NCBI GenBank assembly: GCA_013297925.1
Contig: JAAFJC010000007.1
Location: 1-64,000, forward strand
Direction of reading: 5' to 3'
From: Comamonadaceae bacterium
Lineage (GTDB): Bacteria; Pseudomonadota; Gammaproteobacteria; Burkholderiales; Burkholderiaceae_C
DNA: 64,000 nucleotides
The number at the start of each line of letters is the position of its first letter. Within the stretch, counting starts at the first letter, position 1. The notes beneath the pieces were generated by a model. That model did not search any database and was not told the DNA's origin. It saw nothing but the letters and a program-made list of their open reading frames with translations. Positions 9,476 to 19,885 of the stretch are shown here, one piece after another. The translations under genes and the position numbers were made by a program.

Positions 9476-10489
9476 TTAACTCTCTAGGCGCACGCGTGGA
9501 TCAATCACCACATAAAGCACATCGATCAATAAATTCAGCAAGGTATAGAGCACAGCCATGGTGAGCACAAAGCCTTGCACCGGCGCGTAATCACTGGCCA
9601 CGAGCGCTTCCAAAGCAAACGAACCCACACCCGGCCACGCAAACACCTTCTCCACAATCACGCTCATGCCCAGCAAAAAGCTAAACACCATGCCCAGCGT
9701 GGTGATCACTGGCAGCAGTGCATTGCGAAACGCATAACGCACCAGCACGGTGGTGGGCGATAAGCCCGAGGCTCTTGCCGTGCGGATGAAGTCTGCCGAG
9801 AGCACAGACAGCATGGAAGCGCGCGTCATCCGCGCCAAGGGGGCGAGCACGAAGATGCCCAAGGTGAGCACTGGCAGGATCATTTGCTTCAAGCTCGCGA
9901 TGAAGAGCGGGCCATTGCCTGCGAGCAAGCTGTCCAGCGTGTAGAAGCCCGTGATGTTCGGCGGTGAAGACAGATACGGATCAAGCCGGCCAATGGGCGA
10001 AGGCGCCCAGCCGAGCAGAAAGTAAAACACATAGGCCAAGAGCAGCCCAGTGAAGAAAGTGGGCAATGACACGCCTGCCGTGGTGATCAAGCGGCAAGTG
10101 TGATCCACCCACGAATTGGGATGCCGCGCTGCTGCGATGCCCAGCGGAATTGCAATCACCACAGCAAACAGCAGAGAAGCCAACACCAGCTCCAGCGATG
10201 CCGGCAAGCGCGTGATCAGCTCCTTGGCCACGGGCTGGCCTGTTGACAGGGCATTGCCCAAGTCACCTTTCGCAAGCGATTTCAGATAGATCCAAAACTG
10301 CTCGGGCAAGCTTTTATTGAGCCCCAGCTTCTCGCGCACCTCGGCCACGGCCTCTTGCGTGCCCGAAGGTCCAGCGAAAAACGCCGCCGGATCGCCCGGC
10401 AGCGCGCGCGTGAGCAAGAAGGTAATCAGCACAATGCCAAAGAGATTGGGCAATGCGCCGAGCAAGCGCTTGAAGATAAGGGTGAGCAC
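9476..10489 (-). CDS. ABC transporter permease (DppB-like)
   Basis: MLTLIFKRLLGALPNLFGIVLITFLLTRALPGDPA...; LLIDVLYVVIDPRVRL. Confidence 0.9.
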   Translation of the reverse strand: MLTLIFKRLLGALPNLFGIVLITFLLTRALPGDPAAFFAGPSGTQEAVAEVREKLGLNKSLPEQFWIYLKSLAKGDLGNALSTGQPVAKELITRLPASLELVLASLLFAVVIAIPLGIAAARHPNSWVDHTCRLITTAGVSLPTFFTGLLLAYVFYFLLGWAPSPIGRLDPYLSSPPNITGFYTLDSLLAGNGPLFIASLKQMILPVLTLGIFVLAPLARMTRASMLSVLSADFIRTARASGLSPTTVLVRYAFRNALLPVITTLGMVFSFLLGMSVIVEKVFAWPGVGSFALEALVASDYAPVQGFVLTMAVLYTLLNLLIDVLYVVIDPRVRLES

Positions 10490-10504
10490 TGGGCGCGTCT
10501 CGCT

Positions 10505-12127
10505 TTATGATTTCACGAGTTGGCGATAGTCTGGCTCCAAATGGAACCAATAGGTATAGCCGCTGATATTGGCCTGCATCGCCACATCCATCATCGGTTG
10601 CACCAGCGGAATGCGTGGCACTTCTTCATTGGCCAGCGCGATCATGTCTTTCACCATGCCTTCATAGAGCACCTTGCTCTCTGCAAAGCGTGCATTGGTA
10701 ATCAGCTTGTCCATCGTCGCGTTTTGGTAGCTCATCGTGTTGAAGACGGCGTTTTGGCCGTGATAGCACCAGAAGAAGAAATACTCGGGGTAGTTGAGCC
10801 AGCCGCCGAAGCGGTTGATGATGATCGGCATGTCTTTCTTCAGCAAGGCCGCGCGCCATGTGGCACCGGGGATTTTGTTGATCGTGAGCTTGATGCCGAT
10901 TTGTGCAAGCGCCTCTTGCACCAAAATCGCTGCGGGCTCGGCAATCGTGGCTGAGCCGAGGTCAAATGAGAGCTGCGTCTCAATCGCGCCTACGCCGGAT
11001 TCAGCCATGAGCGCTTTGGCTTTGGCGATATCAGTTTTGTAACCATGCGGCTGCGGCCACACAGGGGCTTTGGGTGTGTTGCTGCCGCCATCCATGCGGA
11101 TGCCGCGCTTGTAAAACGCATTCTCAAACATCTTGTCATACGGCAATGCCCAGGCCACGGCTTGGCGCACTTTCACGTTGTTGAACGGTGCGCGTGAGGT
11201 GTTCATGCCAAGATAGAAGATGGAGTTTTCAATTGGCATGCTGGCCACTTTGAGCTTGCCTTTATCGGCCATGAAATCGGCAAAATCCTTTGGAGGCAGG
11301 CTGTACGTCATATCAATATCGCCGCGCTGAATCAAAGCGCGGCGATTGCCGGCGGAAGGCACATCGCGCTGAATGATGCGCTTTAGCTTGGGCAGCGGGC
11401 CGCTCTTCCACTCGTCAAAACGCTCCAGCGCGATCTCTTGGCCGGGCTTCCAGCTCGCCACTTTGTAGGCGCCGCCGCCTGCCTCATTGGTTTTGAGCCA
11501 TTCGGCCGCCCAGGGGTCTTTTTCGGTGGCGTTTTTCTTAGCGAGTGTGGAGTTGTAGACTGAGGCTACGGGCACGGCCATATCGGGCAAAGAGAGCTTA
11601 TCGGTGCGGATGAATTTCACATAGAAGGTGTGATCGTTGATCACTTTGAATTGATTCGGGTCTTCGAGCGAGCCCGCTTTCATTTGGAAGGTGGGAAAGC
11701 CGCCCATGCCAAGAGCACGGTCATAGCTCCATTTCACGTCTTTCGCGGTCACGGGTGTGCCATCGTGAAACTTCGCATCTTTACGCAAATTGAAAGTCAC
11801 GCCCATGCCATCGGCATCCATCTTCCAGCTCGTGGCCAGCTCGGGTTCGAGCTTGGCGAAGTCATACATCATGTTGCCATCGGGTGCTTTCTTTTTCCCG
11901 TAAGTGATCAAGCGGTCATAGCAATTCCATGCCACGCCATAGCTCGGGCGATTTGCGCCGAGGCCGTGGATATCCAGCATGTTCGCGCCAAACTCATTGG
12001 CCACGATCAAGGTTTCTTTGCGGTCTTGCGCGCTCGCGCTGCTGGGCAGCCATGCCGCAGCCACGGGGCTGAGCGATGCGGCTTGGAGAAGAGAACGGCG
12101 TTTGGCATTCAAAGTGCGAGAGGTCAT
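10505..12127 (-). CDS. ABC transporter substrate-binding protein (SBP family 5)
   Basis: Tat-like/secretory N-terminus, WKMDADGMGVTFNLRKDAKFHDGTPVTAKDVKWSYDR. Confidence 0.9.
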   Translation of the reverse strand: MTSRTLNAKRRSLLQAASLSPVAAAWLPSSASAQDRKETLIVANEFGANMLDIHGLGANRPSYGVAWNCYDRLITYGKKKAPDGNMMYDFAKLEPELATSWKMDADGMGVTFNLRKDAKFHDGTPVTAKDVKWSYDRALGMGGFPTFQMKAGSLEDPNQFKVINDHTFYVKFIRTDKLSLPDMAVPVASVYNSTLAKKNATEKDPWAAEWLKTNEAGGGAYKVASWKPGQEIALERFDEWKSGPLPKLKRIIQRDVPSAGNRRALIQRGDIDMTYSLPPKDFADFMADKGKLKVASMPIENSIFYLGMNTSRAPFNNVKVRQAVAWALPYDKMFENAFYKRGIRMDGGSNTPKAPVWPQPHGYKTDIAKAKALMAESGVGAIETQLSFDLGSATIAEPAAILVQEALAQIGIKLTINKIPGATWRAALLKKDMPIIINRFGGWLNYPEYFFFWCYHGQNAVFNTMSYQNATMDKLITNARFAESKVLYEGMVKDMIALANEEVPRIPLVQPMMDVAMQANISGYTYWFHLEPDYRQLVKS

Positions 12128-12166
12128 GGAAGCTCCTGGAGTGAAGTGAGGAAACGGATGGGGTTG

Positions 12167-13927
12167 TTATTTCTTGGAATTCAGGGAGGCGATGTAGGCA
12201 CGCCAGCCGCCCAGATGGGAAATGTCTGTTGCTCCTTGCACGGCTTGCGCTTCGCAAAGAAAGCCTTGCACGTGCGAACCATCTGCGAGCTCAAGGCTGC
12301 CGATGCCAAGCGGCGAAGGGATCAAGGCGACGAAAGAACCGTAGTGCTGCACAGGCATCTCCCAAATCTCCAAGGCGATCTGCACGCCCTTCCCACTGGC
12401 CACGCGCAGCAAGCCGGGCTTGGGCGGTGTCGTGCCGGGCAAGGCGAAGAATTGGTAGTGGGCTGCCGTCTTAGCTTCTTGGAGCAACACTGCGCCGCGC
12501 TCGGTGAGCTGGCTGTTGAGCGGCATGCCTGAGAGATGCGCGCCGACGACGGCGACGCGAACGGTCGTCTTCGGTTTCAGACCAACAATCGGCTGAGGAT
12601 CGGGCAGCGGCTGACCCGTTGCTCCCATGCTCAAACCAGTCGCATGGTGATACTTCTGGCCAAGCTCTGCCAACTGCAAATCAGTGGCGCAAGGGCCAAT
12701 CAAGGTGATGCCAAAAGGCAGGCCATCTGCGCGCATGCTGCTCGGTACAGACAGTGCCGCGTAATCGAGCAGATTCACAAAATTGGTGTATGCGCCGAGG
12801 TTGCGATTGAGCGCAATCGGATCGGCCTGCATTTGCACCAGCGTGTAGTGCGTAGGCGCAGTGGGCACGACGAGCACGTCAATACCCTCCCACATCGGCT
12901 TGGCCATTTGCTCCAGGCGCTTGAGCGCGAGCTGCGCTTCATACACGTCGGCGGCGCTGTAACTTCTGCCTTTGGCGATGATGCTGCGCACGGGCTCAAT
13001 CACATCAGCTTCATGCGCATCGAAGAATTCACGAATTGCGGCATAGCGCTCTGCGACCAAGGCGCTCTCGTAGAGCAAAGCGGCGGCTTGCGCGAGCGGG
13101 GCGTAGTCGATCTTCACCGGTACTCCGCCCATGCTGATCAAACGATCTACGGCTTGTGCAAAGGCTTGTTCTGCCAATGCATCGCCGAAGAACTCCAATT
13201 GCGAAGGTATGCCAAATTTAAACTGCGCAGGCAGTGGCTCGCTCTTCAGTGGCAATATGCGCGAATACGGATCGCTTGCATCAAAGCCCATCGCCTGCTG
13301 CAAGACCTTCACCGCCAAGCCCACTGTGCCCGCGAAGATCGAGACGCAATCGACGCTCTGCGCGGCGGGCAGCACACCCGAGGCGCTGATCAAGCCCCGC
13401 GAAGGTTTGAGCCCGACGATGTTGTTCAACCCAGCAGGCACGCGCCCTGAGCCTGCCGTATCTGTGCCCAGAGAAAAATCCACTTGCCCAGTCGCCACTG
13501 CATAAGCCGAGCCCGAGCTGGAGCCGCCACTCACGTAGGCCGGATTGAAGGCATTGGGTACAGCGCCATAAGGCGAGCGCGTGCCATTCAGCCCACAGGC
13601 AAACTGATCCAGATTGGTTTTGCCGACAAGGGCAGCACCCGATTGCAGCAAGCGCTGCACCACGCTGGCATGCTGCACAGGTGTTCGCGTAAACGCCGGG
13701 CAGCCCGCCGTGGTCGGCCAGCCAGCCACATCCATATTGTCTTTCAAGGCAAAGCGCAGACCTGCCAAAGCGTTTGCCGCATTCGGTAATTGCAATGCAG
13801 CTTCCGGGCGATGAAGCCAGGCTTGCGCAGCCAGGGCTGGCGGTGGGGTGATTTGTTCGGCGGATATTTGCACGGTTAGAAATCCATCTGTTGCAAAAAT
13901 AAAAGGACGAAGTTCATGCTGCGTCAC
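12167..13927 (-). CDS. atzF: Allophanate hydrolase (amidase domain plus C-terminal domain)
   Basis: [49 protein letters not shown]-terminal domain typical of AtzF. Confidence 0.85.
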   Translation of the reverse strand: MTQHELRPFIFATDGFLTVQISAEQITPPPALAAQAWLHRPEAALQLPNAANALAGLRFALKDNMDVAGWPTTAGCPAFTRTPVQHASVVQRLLQSGAALVGKTNLDQFACGLNGTRSPYGAVPNAFNPAYVSGGSSSGSAYAVATGQVDFSLGTDTAGSGRVPAGLNNIVGLKPSRGLISASGVLPAAQSVDCVSIFAGTVGLAVKVLQQAMGFDASDPYSRILPLKSEPLPAQFKFGIPSQLEFFGDALAEQAFAQAVDRLISMGGVPVKIDYAPLAQAAALLYESALVAERYAAIREFFDAHEADVIEPVRSIIAKGRSYSAADVYEAQLALKRLEQMAKPMWEGIDVLVVPTAPTHYTLVQMQADPIALNRNLGAYTNFVNLLDYAALSVPSSMRADGLPFGITLIGPCATDLQLAELGQKYHHATGLSMGATGQPLPDPQPIVGLKPKTTVRVAVVGAHLSGMPLNSQLTERGAVLLQEAKTAAHYQFFALPGTTPPKPGLLRVASGKGVQIALEIWEMPVQHYGSFVALIPSPLGIGSLELADGSHVQGFLCEAQAVQGATDISHLGGWRAYIASLNSKK

Positions 13928-14589
13928 GCCTCGGCGCTCTCGCGCAACGCAGCCAACTCAGCCACCCAACCTACAATCGCGCCTTGCGCGACGATCATCT
14001 CGATGGTGGCTTGCTTGAAATGCGGGAAATAGCTGGCAGTAGCGTCTGTGATCAGCAGGCATTCGTAGCCCCGGTCATTGGCTTCTCGCATGCTGGTCTG
14101 CACGCAGACTTCGGTGGTGACACCGGCCACGATCAAGCTTGTAATGCCGCGCTGCACCAGTTGCTCATGCAAACCCGTGTTGTAAAAAGCGCCCTTGCCT
14201 GGCTTGGCAATCACCAGCTCTTGCGGCATAGGCTGAAGGGCTTCAATGAAATCACTGCCCGGCTCACCATCAATCAGCAGCCTGCCCATGGGGCCGGGAT
14301 CACCAATGCGCAGACTGGGATTACCGCGATTCTTTTTCGCAGGTGGCAAATCAGACAAATCAGGGCGATGGCATTCTTTGGTGTGAACCACTGTGATACC
14401 AACCTCACGCGCCCATTGCAGCAGCGCTTGCGCCGTCGGCACGATGGATTGCAAATACCTCACGTCGTTGCCCAGCGACTCACCAAAGCCACCATGCTCA
14501 ATGAAATCGCGCTGCATATCGATCATCAGCAAAGCGGTGTGCTTAGGCTCGAAATGGAATTCAAAAGGTTGTGCGGAGACGGTTTTCAT
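13924..14589 (-). CDS. Isochorismatase-fold cysteine hydrolase, paralogue of the BiuH-like gene
   Basis: [47 protein letters not shown] (D-K-C triad). Confidence 0.8.
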   Translation of the reverse strand: MKTVSAQPFEFHFEPKHTALLMIDMQRDFIEHGGFGESLGNDVRYLQSIVPTAQALLQWAREVGITVVHTKECHRPDLSDLPPAKKNRGNPSLRIGDPGPMGRLLIDGEPGSDFIEALQPMPQELVIAKPGKGAFYNTGLHEQLVQRGITSLIVAGVTTEVCVQTSMREANDRGYECLLITDATASYFPHFKQATIEMIVAQGAIVGWVAELAALRESAEA

Positions 14590-16118
14590 ACGACAGCACT
14601 TTCTGGCTCAATCACTTGCCCGCCCATCGCCAAGCCAATCGCTTGGCGCTCTTGCTGCGGATGGCGGCTTTCATAGACGATGCGACCGGCGTGCATCACA
14701 AGCACCCGATCAGACAGCTCCAGCAACTCATCTAAATCTTCACTGATCAGCACAATGGCGCAGCCGCGCTGGCGTGCTTGCATCAAGCGCTCATGGATAT
14801 CGGCCACCGCCGCAAAATCCAAGCCAAAGACAGGATTCATCACGATGAGCACCTGTGCATCAGCAGCCAGCTCACGCGCCAAAATACAGCGCTGCACATT
14901 GCCGCCTGATAACGTACCAATCGCCGCATCGGGGCCGCGCGTTTTGATGCCATAGGCCTCAATGAGCTGCTGCGCGGTGCGGCGCAGGGATGCTGCTTGC
15001 AGCCAACCCAAGCGTGCATGCGGCGTTTGATCAAAGCTGCGCAAAGCCATGTTTTGCGCCACGCTGAGCGCTGCCACCGCGCCATTGGCCAAGGGCTCTT
15101 CTGGTAGCACAGCTAGCTTGGCTTCGCGATAGTCTTTGCGTGTGCCGGCGAAAGCCTTGCCATGCACAAGCACCTGCCCCGCGCTGCGCGGCATCTGCCC
15201 CGAGATCGCTTGCACCAATTGCTTTTGCCCATTGCCTGCAATGCCTGCAATGCCCACAATCTCATGCCGCGCAGCCTCAAAACTCACCCCATGCAAAGCA
15301 GGCACACCGGCTTCGCTCAAAGCAGACAAGCCCTGCACTTGCAGCACAGGCGTGGCCGAGCTCTTCACACGCTCATAGCTGCCGCGCGCCATGGCACTGC
15401 TGCCCACCATCAAACTGGCCAAGCGCTCCGGCGGAAAATCACGTACCGCACCACCGCCCACGTAGCGCCCATGGCGCAAGATGCTCACATCATCGGCATA
15501 GGCCTGCACCTCGCGAAATTTATGGGTGATCAAAACGACCGTGATCTCGCCCGCATGCGCCAAGCTGCGTATCGCACCCAAGACTTCATCGGCCTCAGTA
15601 GGCGTGAGCACCGAGGTGGGCTCATCCAAAATCAGCAGGCGATTGTTGGCATAGAGCTGCTTGAGGATTTCTGTTTTTTGCTTTTCGCCAGCTGATAGAT
15701 TAGCCACCGTGGCTTGCAAATCCAGCTGAAACGGCATGCCCTGCATGAAAGCGCGCATGCTGGCCAGTTGCGCGGGCCAATCAATCACGGCAGGCAGCTC
15801 GCCCTTGCCCAAAGCCAAGTTTTGCGCCACTGTCATCGAGGGCACAAGCGTGAAATGCTGATACACCATGCCGATGCCGGCACTGCGCGCCATCTGCGGT
15901 GTGCGGATATCGGTCTCGCGCTCGTTGATCACAATCGCGCCATCATCGGCCGTATGAAAGCCCACCAAGCATTTGACCAAGGTGGATTTGCCCGCACCGT
16001 TCTCGCCCAGCAGCGCATGCACTGTGCCCGCCCGCACTTGCAGGCTCACACTATCGAGCGCCGTGAAATCACCAAAGCGCTTGGTCAGATCGAGTGTGCT
16101 CAGGGCAAGGGCGCGCAT
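14586..16118 (-). CDS. BMP-associated (nucleoside-type) ABC transporter ATP-binding protein, two ABC domains
   Basis: [45 protein letters not shown]. Confidence 0.88.
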   Translation of the reverse strand: MRALALSTLDLTKRFGDFTALDSVSLQVRAGTVHALLGENGAGKSTLVKCLVGFHTADDGAIVINERETDIRTPQMARSAGIGMVYQHFTLVPSMTVAQNLALGKGELPAVIDWPAQLASMRAFMQGMPFQLDLQATVANLSAGEKQKTEILKQLYANNRLLILDEPTSVLTPTEADEVLGAIRSLAHAGEITVVLITHKFREVQAYADDVSILRHGRYVGGGAVRDFPPERLASLMVGSSAMARGSYERVKSSATPVLQVQGLSALSEAGVPALHGVSFEAARHEIVGIAGIAGNGQKQLVQAISGQMPRSAGQVLVHGKAFAGTRKDYREAKLAVLPEEPLANGAVAALSVAQNMALRSFDQTPHARLGWLQAASLRRTAQQLIEAYGIKTRGPDAAIGTLSGGNVQRCILARELAADAQVLIVMNPVFGLDFAAVADIHERLMQARQRGCAIVLISEDLDELLELSDRVLVMHAGRIVYESRHPQQERQAIGLAMGGQVIEPESAVV

Positions 16119-16131
16119 CTGGGGCATCTCT

Positions 16132-16818
16132 TCAGGCCAGCGCCTGCAATATATCGGCTGAGCTGGCCACCGCGCCAAACACGCCGCCTTGCATAGTGAT
16201 CATCTTCAGCGCGGCTTGATGGTTGCCCAAATCAGTTGCGCCTGTGCAGTCGCTCAGCACCACACATTCAAAGCCTCGGTCATTGGCTTCGCGCATCGTG
16301 GTGTGAACGCACACGTCAGTCGTGATGCCGGTCAGTATCAAATTGCGAATGCCGCGCGTGTGCAAAATGAGCTCTAAATCCGTTGCGCAAAACGAGCCTT
16401 TGCCCGGCTTGTCGATGATGGTCTCATTCGGCAGCGGCGCGAGCTCAGAAATGATGTCCCAGCCTGGCTCTCCGCGCACCAAGATGCGGCCACACGGCCC
16501 GGCATCGCCAATGCCTGCGCCGATGCGTTGGCTGCGCCAGCGTTTGTTGGCCGGCAGATCGGCCAAATCCGGGCGATGGCCTTCACGGGTGTGGATGATG
16601 TGAAAGCCCAACTCACGCATGCGCGCCATCACGCACTTGATGGGCTCAATCGGTGCGCGCGTGAGCGAGAGGTCATAGCCCATCTTGTCCACATAGCCGC
16701 CGATGCCGCAGAAATCGGTTTGCATATCGATCACCACCAAGGCGGTGTTGGCGGGCGTGAATGCGCCATCAAATGGCCAAGCGTAGGGCGTTGAGCTGAG
16801 GGTGGGAAAGTTCTTCAT
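16132..16818 (-). CDS. biuH: Biuret hydrolase-like isochorismatase-fold cysteine hydrolase
   Basis: [23 protein letters not shown]...[46 protein letters not shown]...[22 protein letters not shown]; resembles BiuH from memory, not searched. Confidence 0.78.
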   Translation of the reverse strand: MKNFPTLSSTPYAWPFDGAFTPANTALVVIDMQTDFCGIGGYVDKMGYDLSLTRAPIEPIKCVMARMRELGFHIIHTREGHRPDLADLPANKRWRSQRIGAGIGDAGPCGRILVRGEPGWDIISELAPLPNETIIDKPGKGSFCATDLELILHTRGIRNLILTGITTDVCVHTTMREANDRGFECVVLSDCTGATDLGNHQAALKMITMQGGVFGAVASSADILQALA

Positions 16819-16843
16819 AGAGCAACTGATGTAGCAACTGATA

Positions 16844-17851
16844 TCAAGGCAGCATGTTTTGAGGGTCGTAGGTGCGTGTGGGCGGTGCGAAGCCGCAGGA
16901 GCTGCCATCACGCTCCACGATGCTGGCATCCCAAGGCAGCTTGTAGCGGCCGGCCACCATGTCTTGCATGAAGGTGTAGGGGCAATCTTGCGCGCCACCT
17001 TTCACGGCCACATAGCCCCGGTGATAGAGCTGATAAGGATTGTTTTCCACACCCCAGTGCGCCCGCGCCTCGCGCACGAGATCGGGGCGCACTTCGCAGG
17101 TGATGATTTCATCGGGGCGATGGCTGCCCATGGCCAAGGGCACGCCATCGAAATTGACAAACATGCCCTCGCCCATGGAGTCAAACGTGCCATCGCTGCC
17201 GCACATGCACACGCTGGCGGTGACCATGAGGTTTTGAAACGCATTGGCCTGATTCGTGATGCGCCAGCTGTGGCGGATCGGCGCGGTGTAGCCCGCCGTG
17301 CGGATCATCAGCTCAGCGCCTTTGTAAGCGCACTCGCGCGCCATCTCTGGAAACATGCCATCGTGGCAAATGATGAGCGAGAGCTTGATGCCACGCGGAC
17401 CAGTGATCACCGGAATGCCCAGATTGCCTGGCTCCCAAGGCTCCACAGGCACCCACGGATGCAGCTTGCGGTAATACAGCGCGATCTCGCCTTGATCGTT
17501 GATGATGAGGCCGCTGTTGTAGGGATTGCCGTTGGGGTTGAACTCCATGATGGAGAAACAGCCCCAGAGCTTGTTGTCAATGCACGCTTGCTTGAAGGCC
17601 GCGACTTCGGGGCCATCCATACGGCACATGATCTCGGGGTTCGTATCCATCGATAAACCATGCAGGCTGTATTCGGGAAACACCACCAAATCCATCGTAG
17701 GCATATTGCGCCGTGCTTTAGCCACCATCTCCACAATGCGCTGCGTTTGCGCCGCCAGATGCGCTTTGGTTTGCACCTCAGGCAATTGCGATTGCACCAG
17801 CCCCAGCACCACGCCGTGGGGCGATTTGTTCAGGCCATTGAGTCCGCTCAT
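16844..17851 (-). CDS. Nitrilase-superfamily amidohydrolase, formamidase/aliphatic amidase type
   Basis: E-K-C triad motifs [21 protein letters not shown]. Confidence 0.82.
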   Translation of the reverse strand: MSGLNGLNKSPHGVVLGLVQSQLPEVQTKAHLAAQTQRIVEMVAKARRNMPTMDLVVFPEYSLHGLSMDTNPEIMCRMDGPEVAAFKQACIDNKLWGCFSIMEFNPNGNPYNSGLIINDQGEIALYYRKLHPWVPVEPWEPGNLGIPVITGPRGIKLSLIICHDGMFPEMARECAYKGAELMIRTAGYTAPIRHSWRITNQANAFQNLMVTASVCMCGSDGTFDSMGEGMFVNFDGVPLAMGSHRPDEIITCEVRPDLVREARAHWGVENNPYQLYHRGYVAVKGGAQDCPYTFMQDMVAGRYKLPWDASIVERDGSSCGFAPPTRTYDPQNMLP

Positions 17852-17861
17852 GACTAGTCCT

Positions 17862-18782
17862 TTAACGCATCAAGGGAAGCTCACCCGGTGCGCCGCGCAG
17901 GGCGCGTGTGGGCGAGACGGTGATCAGCATGACCAGCAGGGTCAGCACATAAGGCGCGGCATTCCACAGGTGATAGCCCTGCGAAATACCCACCGCTTGC
18001 AAGGCCGGCCCCACTGAGCTGGCTGCGCCAAACAGCAGCGATGCCGCAAAGCAACCCATCGGATGCCAACGCGCAAAAATCACCAAGGCCACGGCCATGA
18101 TGCCTTGGCCGCTGGAGAGGGCTTCATTCCAACTGCCGGGGTAATACAGGGAGAGAAATGCACCACCGATGCCCGCGAGCGCACTTCCGATGATCGTTGC
18201 CGTCACACGTGTTCGGTTGACGGACAGACCCAGCGCTTTCGCTGCCGCCGCGCTATCGCCCACCGCGCGCACCTGCATGCCCCAGCGCGTGTAGGTGAGT
18301 GCCCAAGTGAGGCACAAGGCCAACGCCAATCCCACCAAAAACAGCACATTGATGCGCAGCGCGGACTGCACCACGATGGAGGATGACCACGCACCCAATT
18401 GCAAATCTTGCAAGCGAGGCGCTGTGGGTTGCACATAGGATTTGCCCAAAAAGAAAGCCAAGCCCAGCCCCAAAATCATCAGCGCAATGCCCAGGGCCAC
18501 ATCATTGACTTTGGGCAAACTGCACAGCAAGCCATGCAGCAATCCAAACACACTGCCCGCTCCTGCAGCGCAGGCCACGCCCAGCCACGCGCTTCCTGTG
18601 TGATAGGCGGCCGCATAGCCTGCCATGGCGCCAAACACCAGCGTGCCTTCCAACCCAAGATTGATACGCCCTGATTTCTCGGTGATGGCCTCGCCTAGGC
18701 TCACAAAGATAAAAGGCGTGGATACCTTCAGAGCACCGCCGAGCAAAGACGCGAGCACGATGAGCCAAGCGGGATCACTCAT
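17862..18782 (-). CDS. BMP-type ABC transporter permease
   Basis: EKSGRINLGLEGTLVFGAMAGYAAAY. Confidence 0.87.
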   Translation of the reverse strand: MSDPAWLIVLASLLGGALKVSTPFIFVSLGEAITEKSGRINLGLEGTLVFGAMAGYAAAYHTGSAWLGVACAAGAGSVFGLLHGLLCSLPKVNDVALGIALMILGLGLAFFLGKSYVQPTAPRLQDLQLGAWSSSIVVQSALRINVLFLVGLALALCLTWALTYTRWGMQVRAVGDSAAAAKALGLSVNRTRVTATIIGSALAGIGGAFLSLYYPGSWNEALSSGQGIMAVALVIFARWHPMGCFAASLLFGAASSVGPALQAVGISQGYHLWNAAPYVLTLLVMLITVSPTRALRGAPGELPLMR

Positions 18783-19843
18783 GTCGCTTGCCCCGCCACT
18801 TTGGATGCACTTTTGAAACGAACCTGTCCCAGGCGGCCATACAGCGCCTCACAGGCCAGAATTGAAATAAACAAACAGCCTTGCAGCACAAGTGTGGTGG
18901 CATCGGGCAAATCCAGCCGGCGCTGGAGCAAACTGCCTGCCGCTGCGATGCCGCCCATCAGCACCGCCACCGGAATGATGGCCAAGGGCTGATGCCGCGC
19001 CATGAACGAGACCAAAATGCCCGTGTAGCCATAGCCCGCCAAGATAGATGCGTTGGCCGCGCCATGAACCGCCAACACCTCAATCGCCCCCGCCAAGCCT
19101 GCCGCCAAGCCCGAGAGCACGCAAGCGAGCACCACCAGTGCATTCACAGGCAAACCCACCAATTTAGCCGCCTTGGAATTGCCGCCTGCCACTTTTAAGC
19201 TGAATCCCAACACACTGCGGCTGACCCAAATTTGCGCCAACACCGCCAGCACGATGCCGATGGGCAAGCCCCAATGCACATTGATGCCAGGCACTGCACC
19301 CAGGGTGTGCGCTTCGCCCACTGGAAAGGTCGAGGGTTTGTTCAAACTCGAAGGGTCGCGCAAGCTTCCCTCGACGAAGTGATTGAACAAGGCAATCGCA
19401 ATGTAGGACAACAACAAGCTAGCAATCGTCTCGTTCAAGCCGCGGTATGCGCGGAGCACTCCTACCAAGCCAATCCACACGCTAGCCGTTAAAGCACCAG
19501 CCAGCAACGCAGCGATCACCACAAGCGAAGGCGGCAAACCTCCCAGCCACATCACCGCCGCAGCGGCTGCCAAGCCGCCTAGGGCCAAAGCCCCTTCGCC
19601 GCCAATGATCACCAAACCCGCCTGCGCCGCCAAGGCCACAGCCAATCCCGTCAGAAGCAAAGGCGCAGCGCGCATCAAGGTGTTTTGCCAAGAAAAGGCC
19701 GAGCCAAACGCGCCTTCAAAAATCACGGCCAAGGTGGCTAATGGATTATGGCCAATCAGCACAATGAAGGCGCTGAACAGCAACAAACCCGCCAGCACAG
19801 CCACCAGCGGAACCAAAAGCCATTCAAAGCGCTGGAGGTTCAT
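18779..19843 (-). CDS. BMP-type ABC transporter permease
   Basis: AAQAGLVIIGGEGALALGGLAAAAAVMWLGGLPP; 4-bp overlap with next permease. Confidence 0.87.
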   Translation of the reverse strand: MNLQRFEWLLVPLVAVLAGLLLFSAFIVLIGHNPLATLAVIFEGAFGSAFSWQNTLMRAAPLLLTGLAVALAAQAGLVIIGGEGALALGGLAAAAAVMWLGGLPPSLVVIAALLAGALTASVWIGLVGVLRAYRGLNETIASLLLSYIAIALFNHFVEGSLRDPSSLNKPSTFPVGEAHTLGAVPGINVHWGLPIGIVLAVLAQIWVSRSVLGFSLKVAGGNSKAAKLVGLPVNALVVLACVLSGLAAGLAGAIEVLAVHGAANASILAGYGYTGILVSFMARHQPLAIIPVAVLMGGIAAAGSLLQRRLDLPDATTLVLQGCLFISILACEALYGRLGQVRFKSASKVAGQAT

Positions 19844-19885
19844 CGGTCGGCTCGTGCGGGCGGGCTTGGGTTGCGGAATGCGGCA

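Noticed and set aside
13924-16818. Two isochorismatase-like genes as a recent tandem duplication
   Set aside because: They differ substantially in loops and are separated by the ATPase gene; more likely old paralogues with distinct function.
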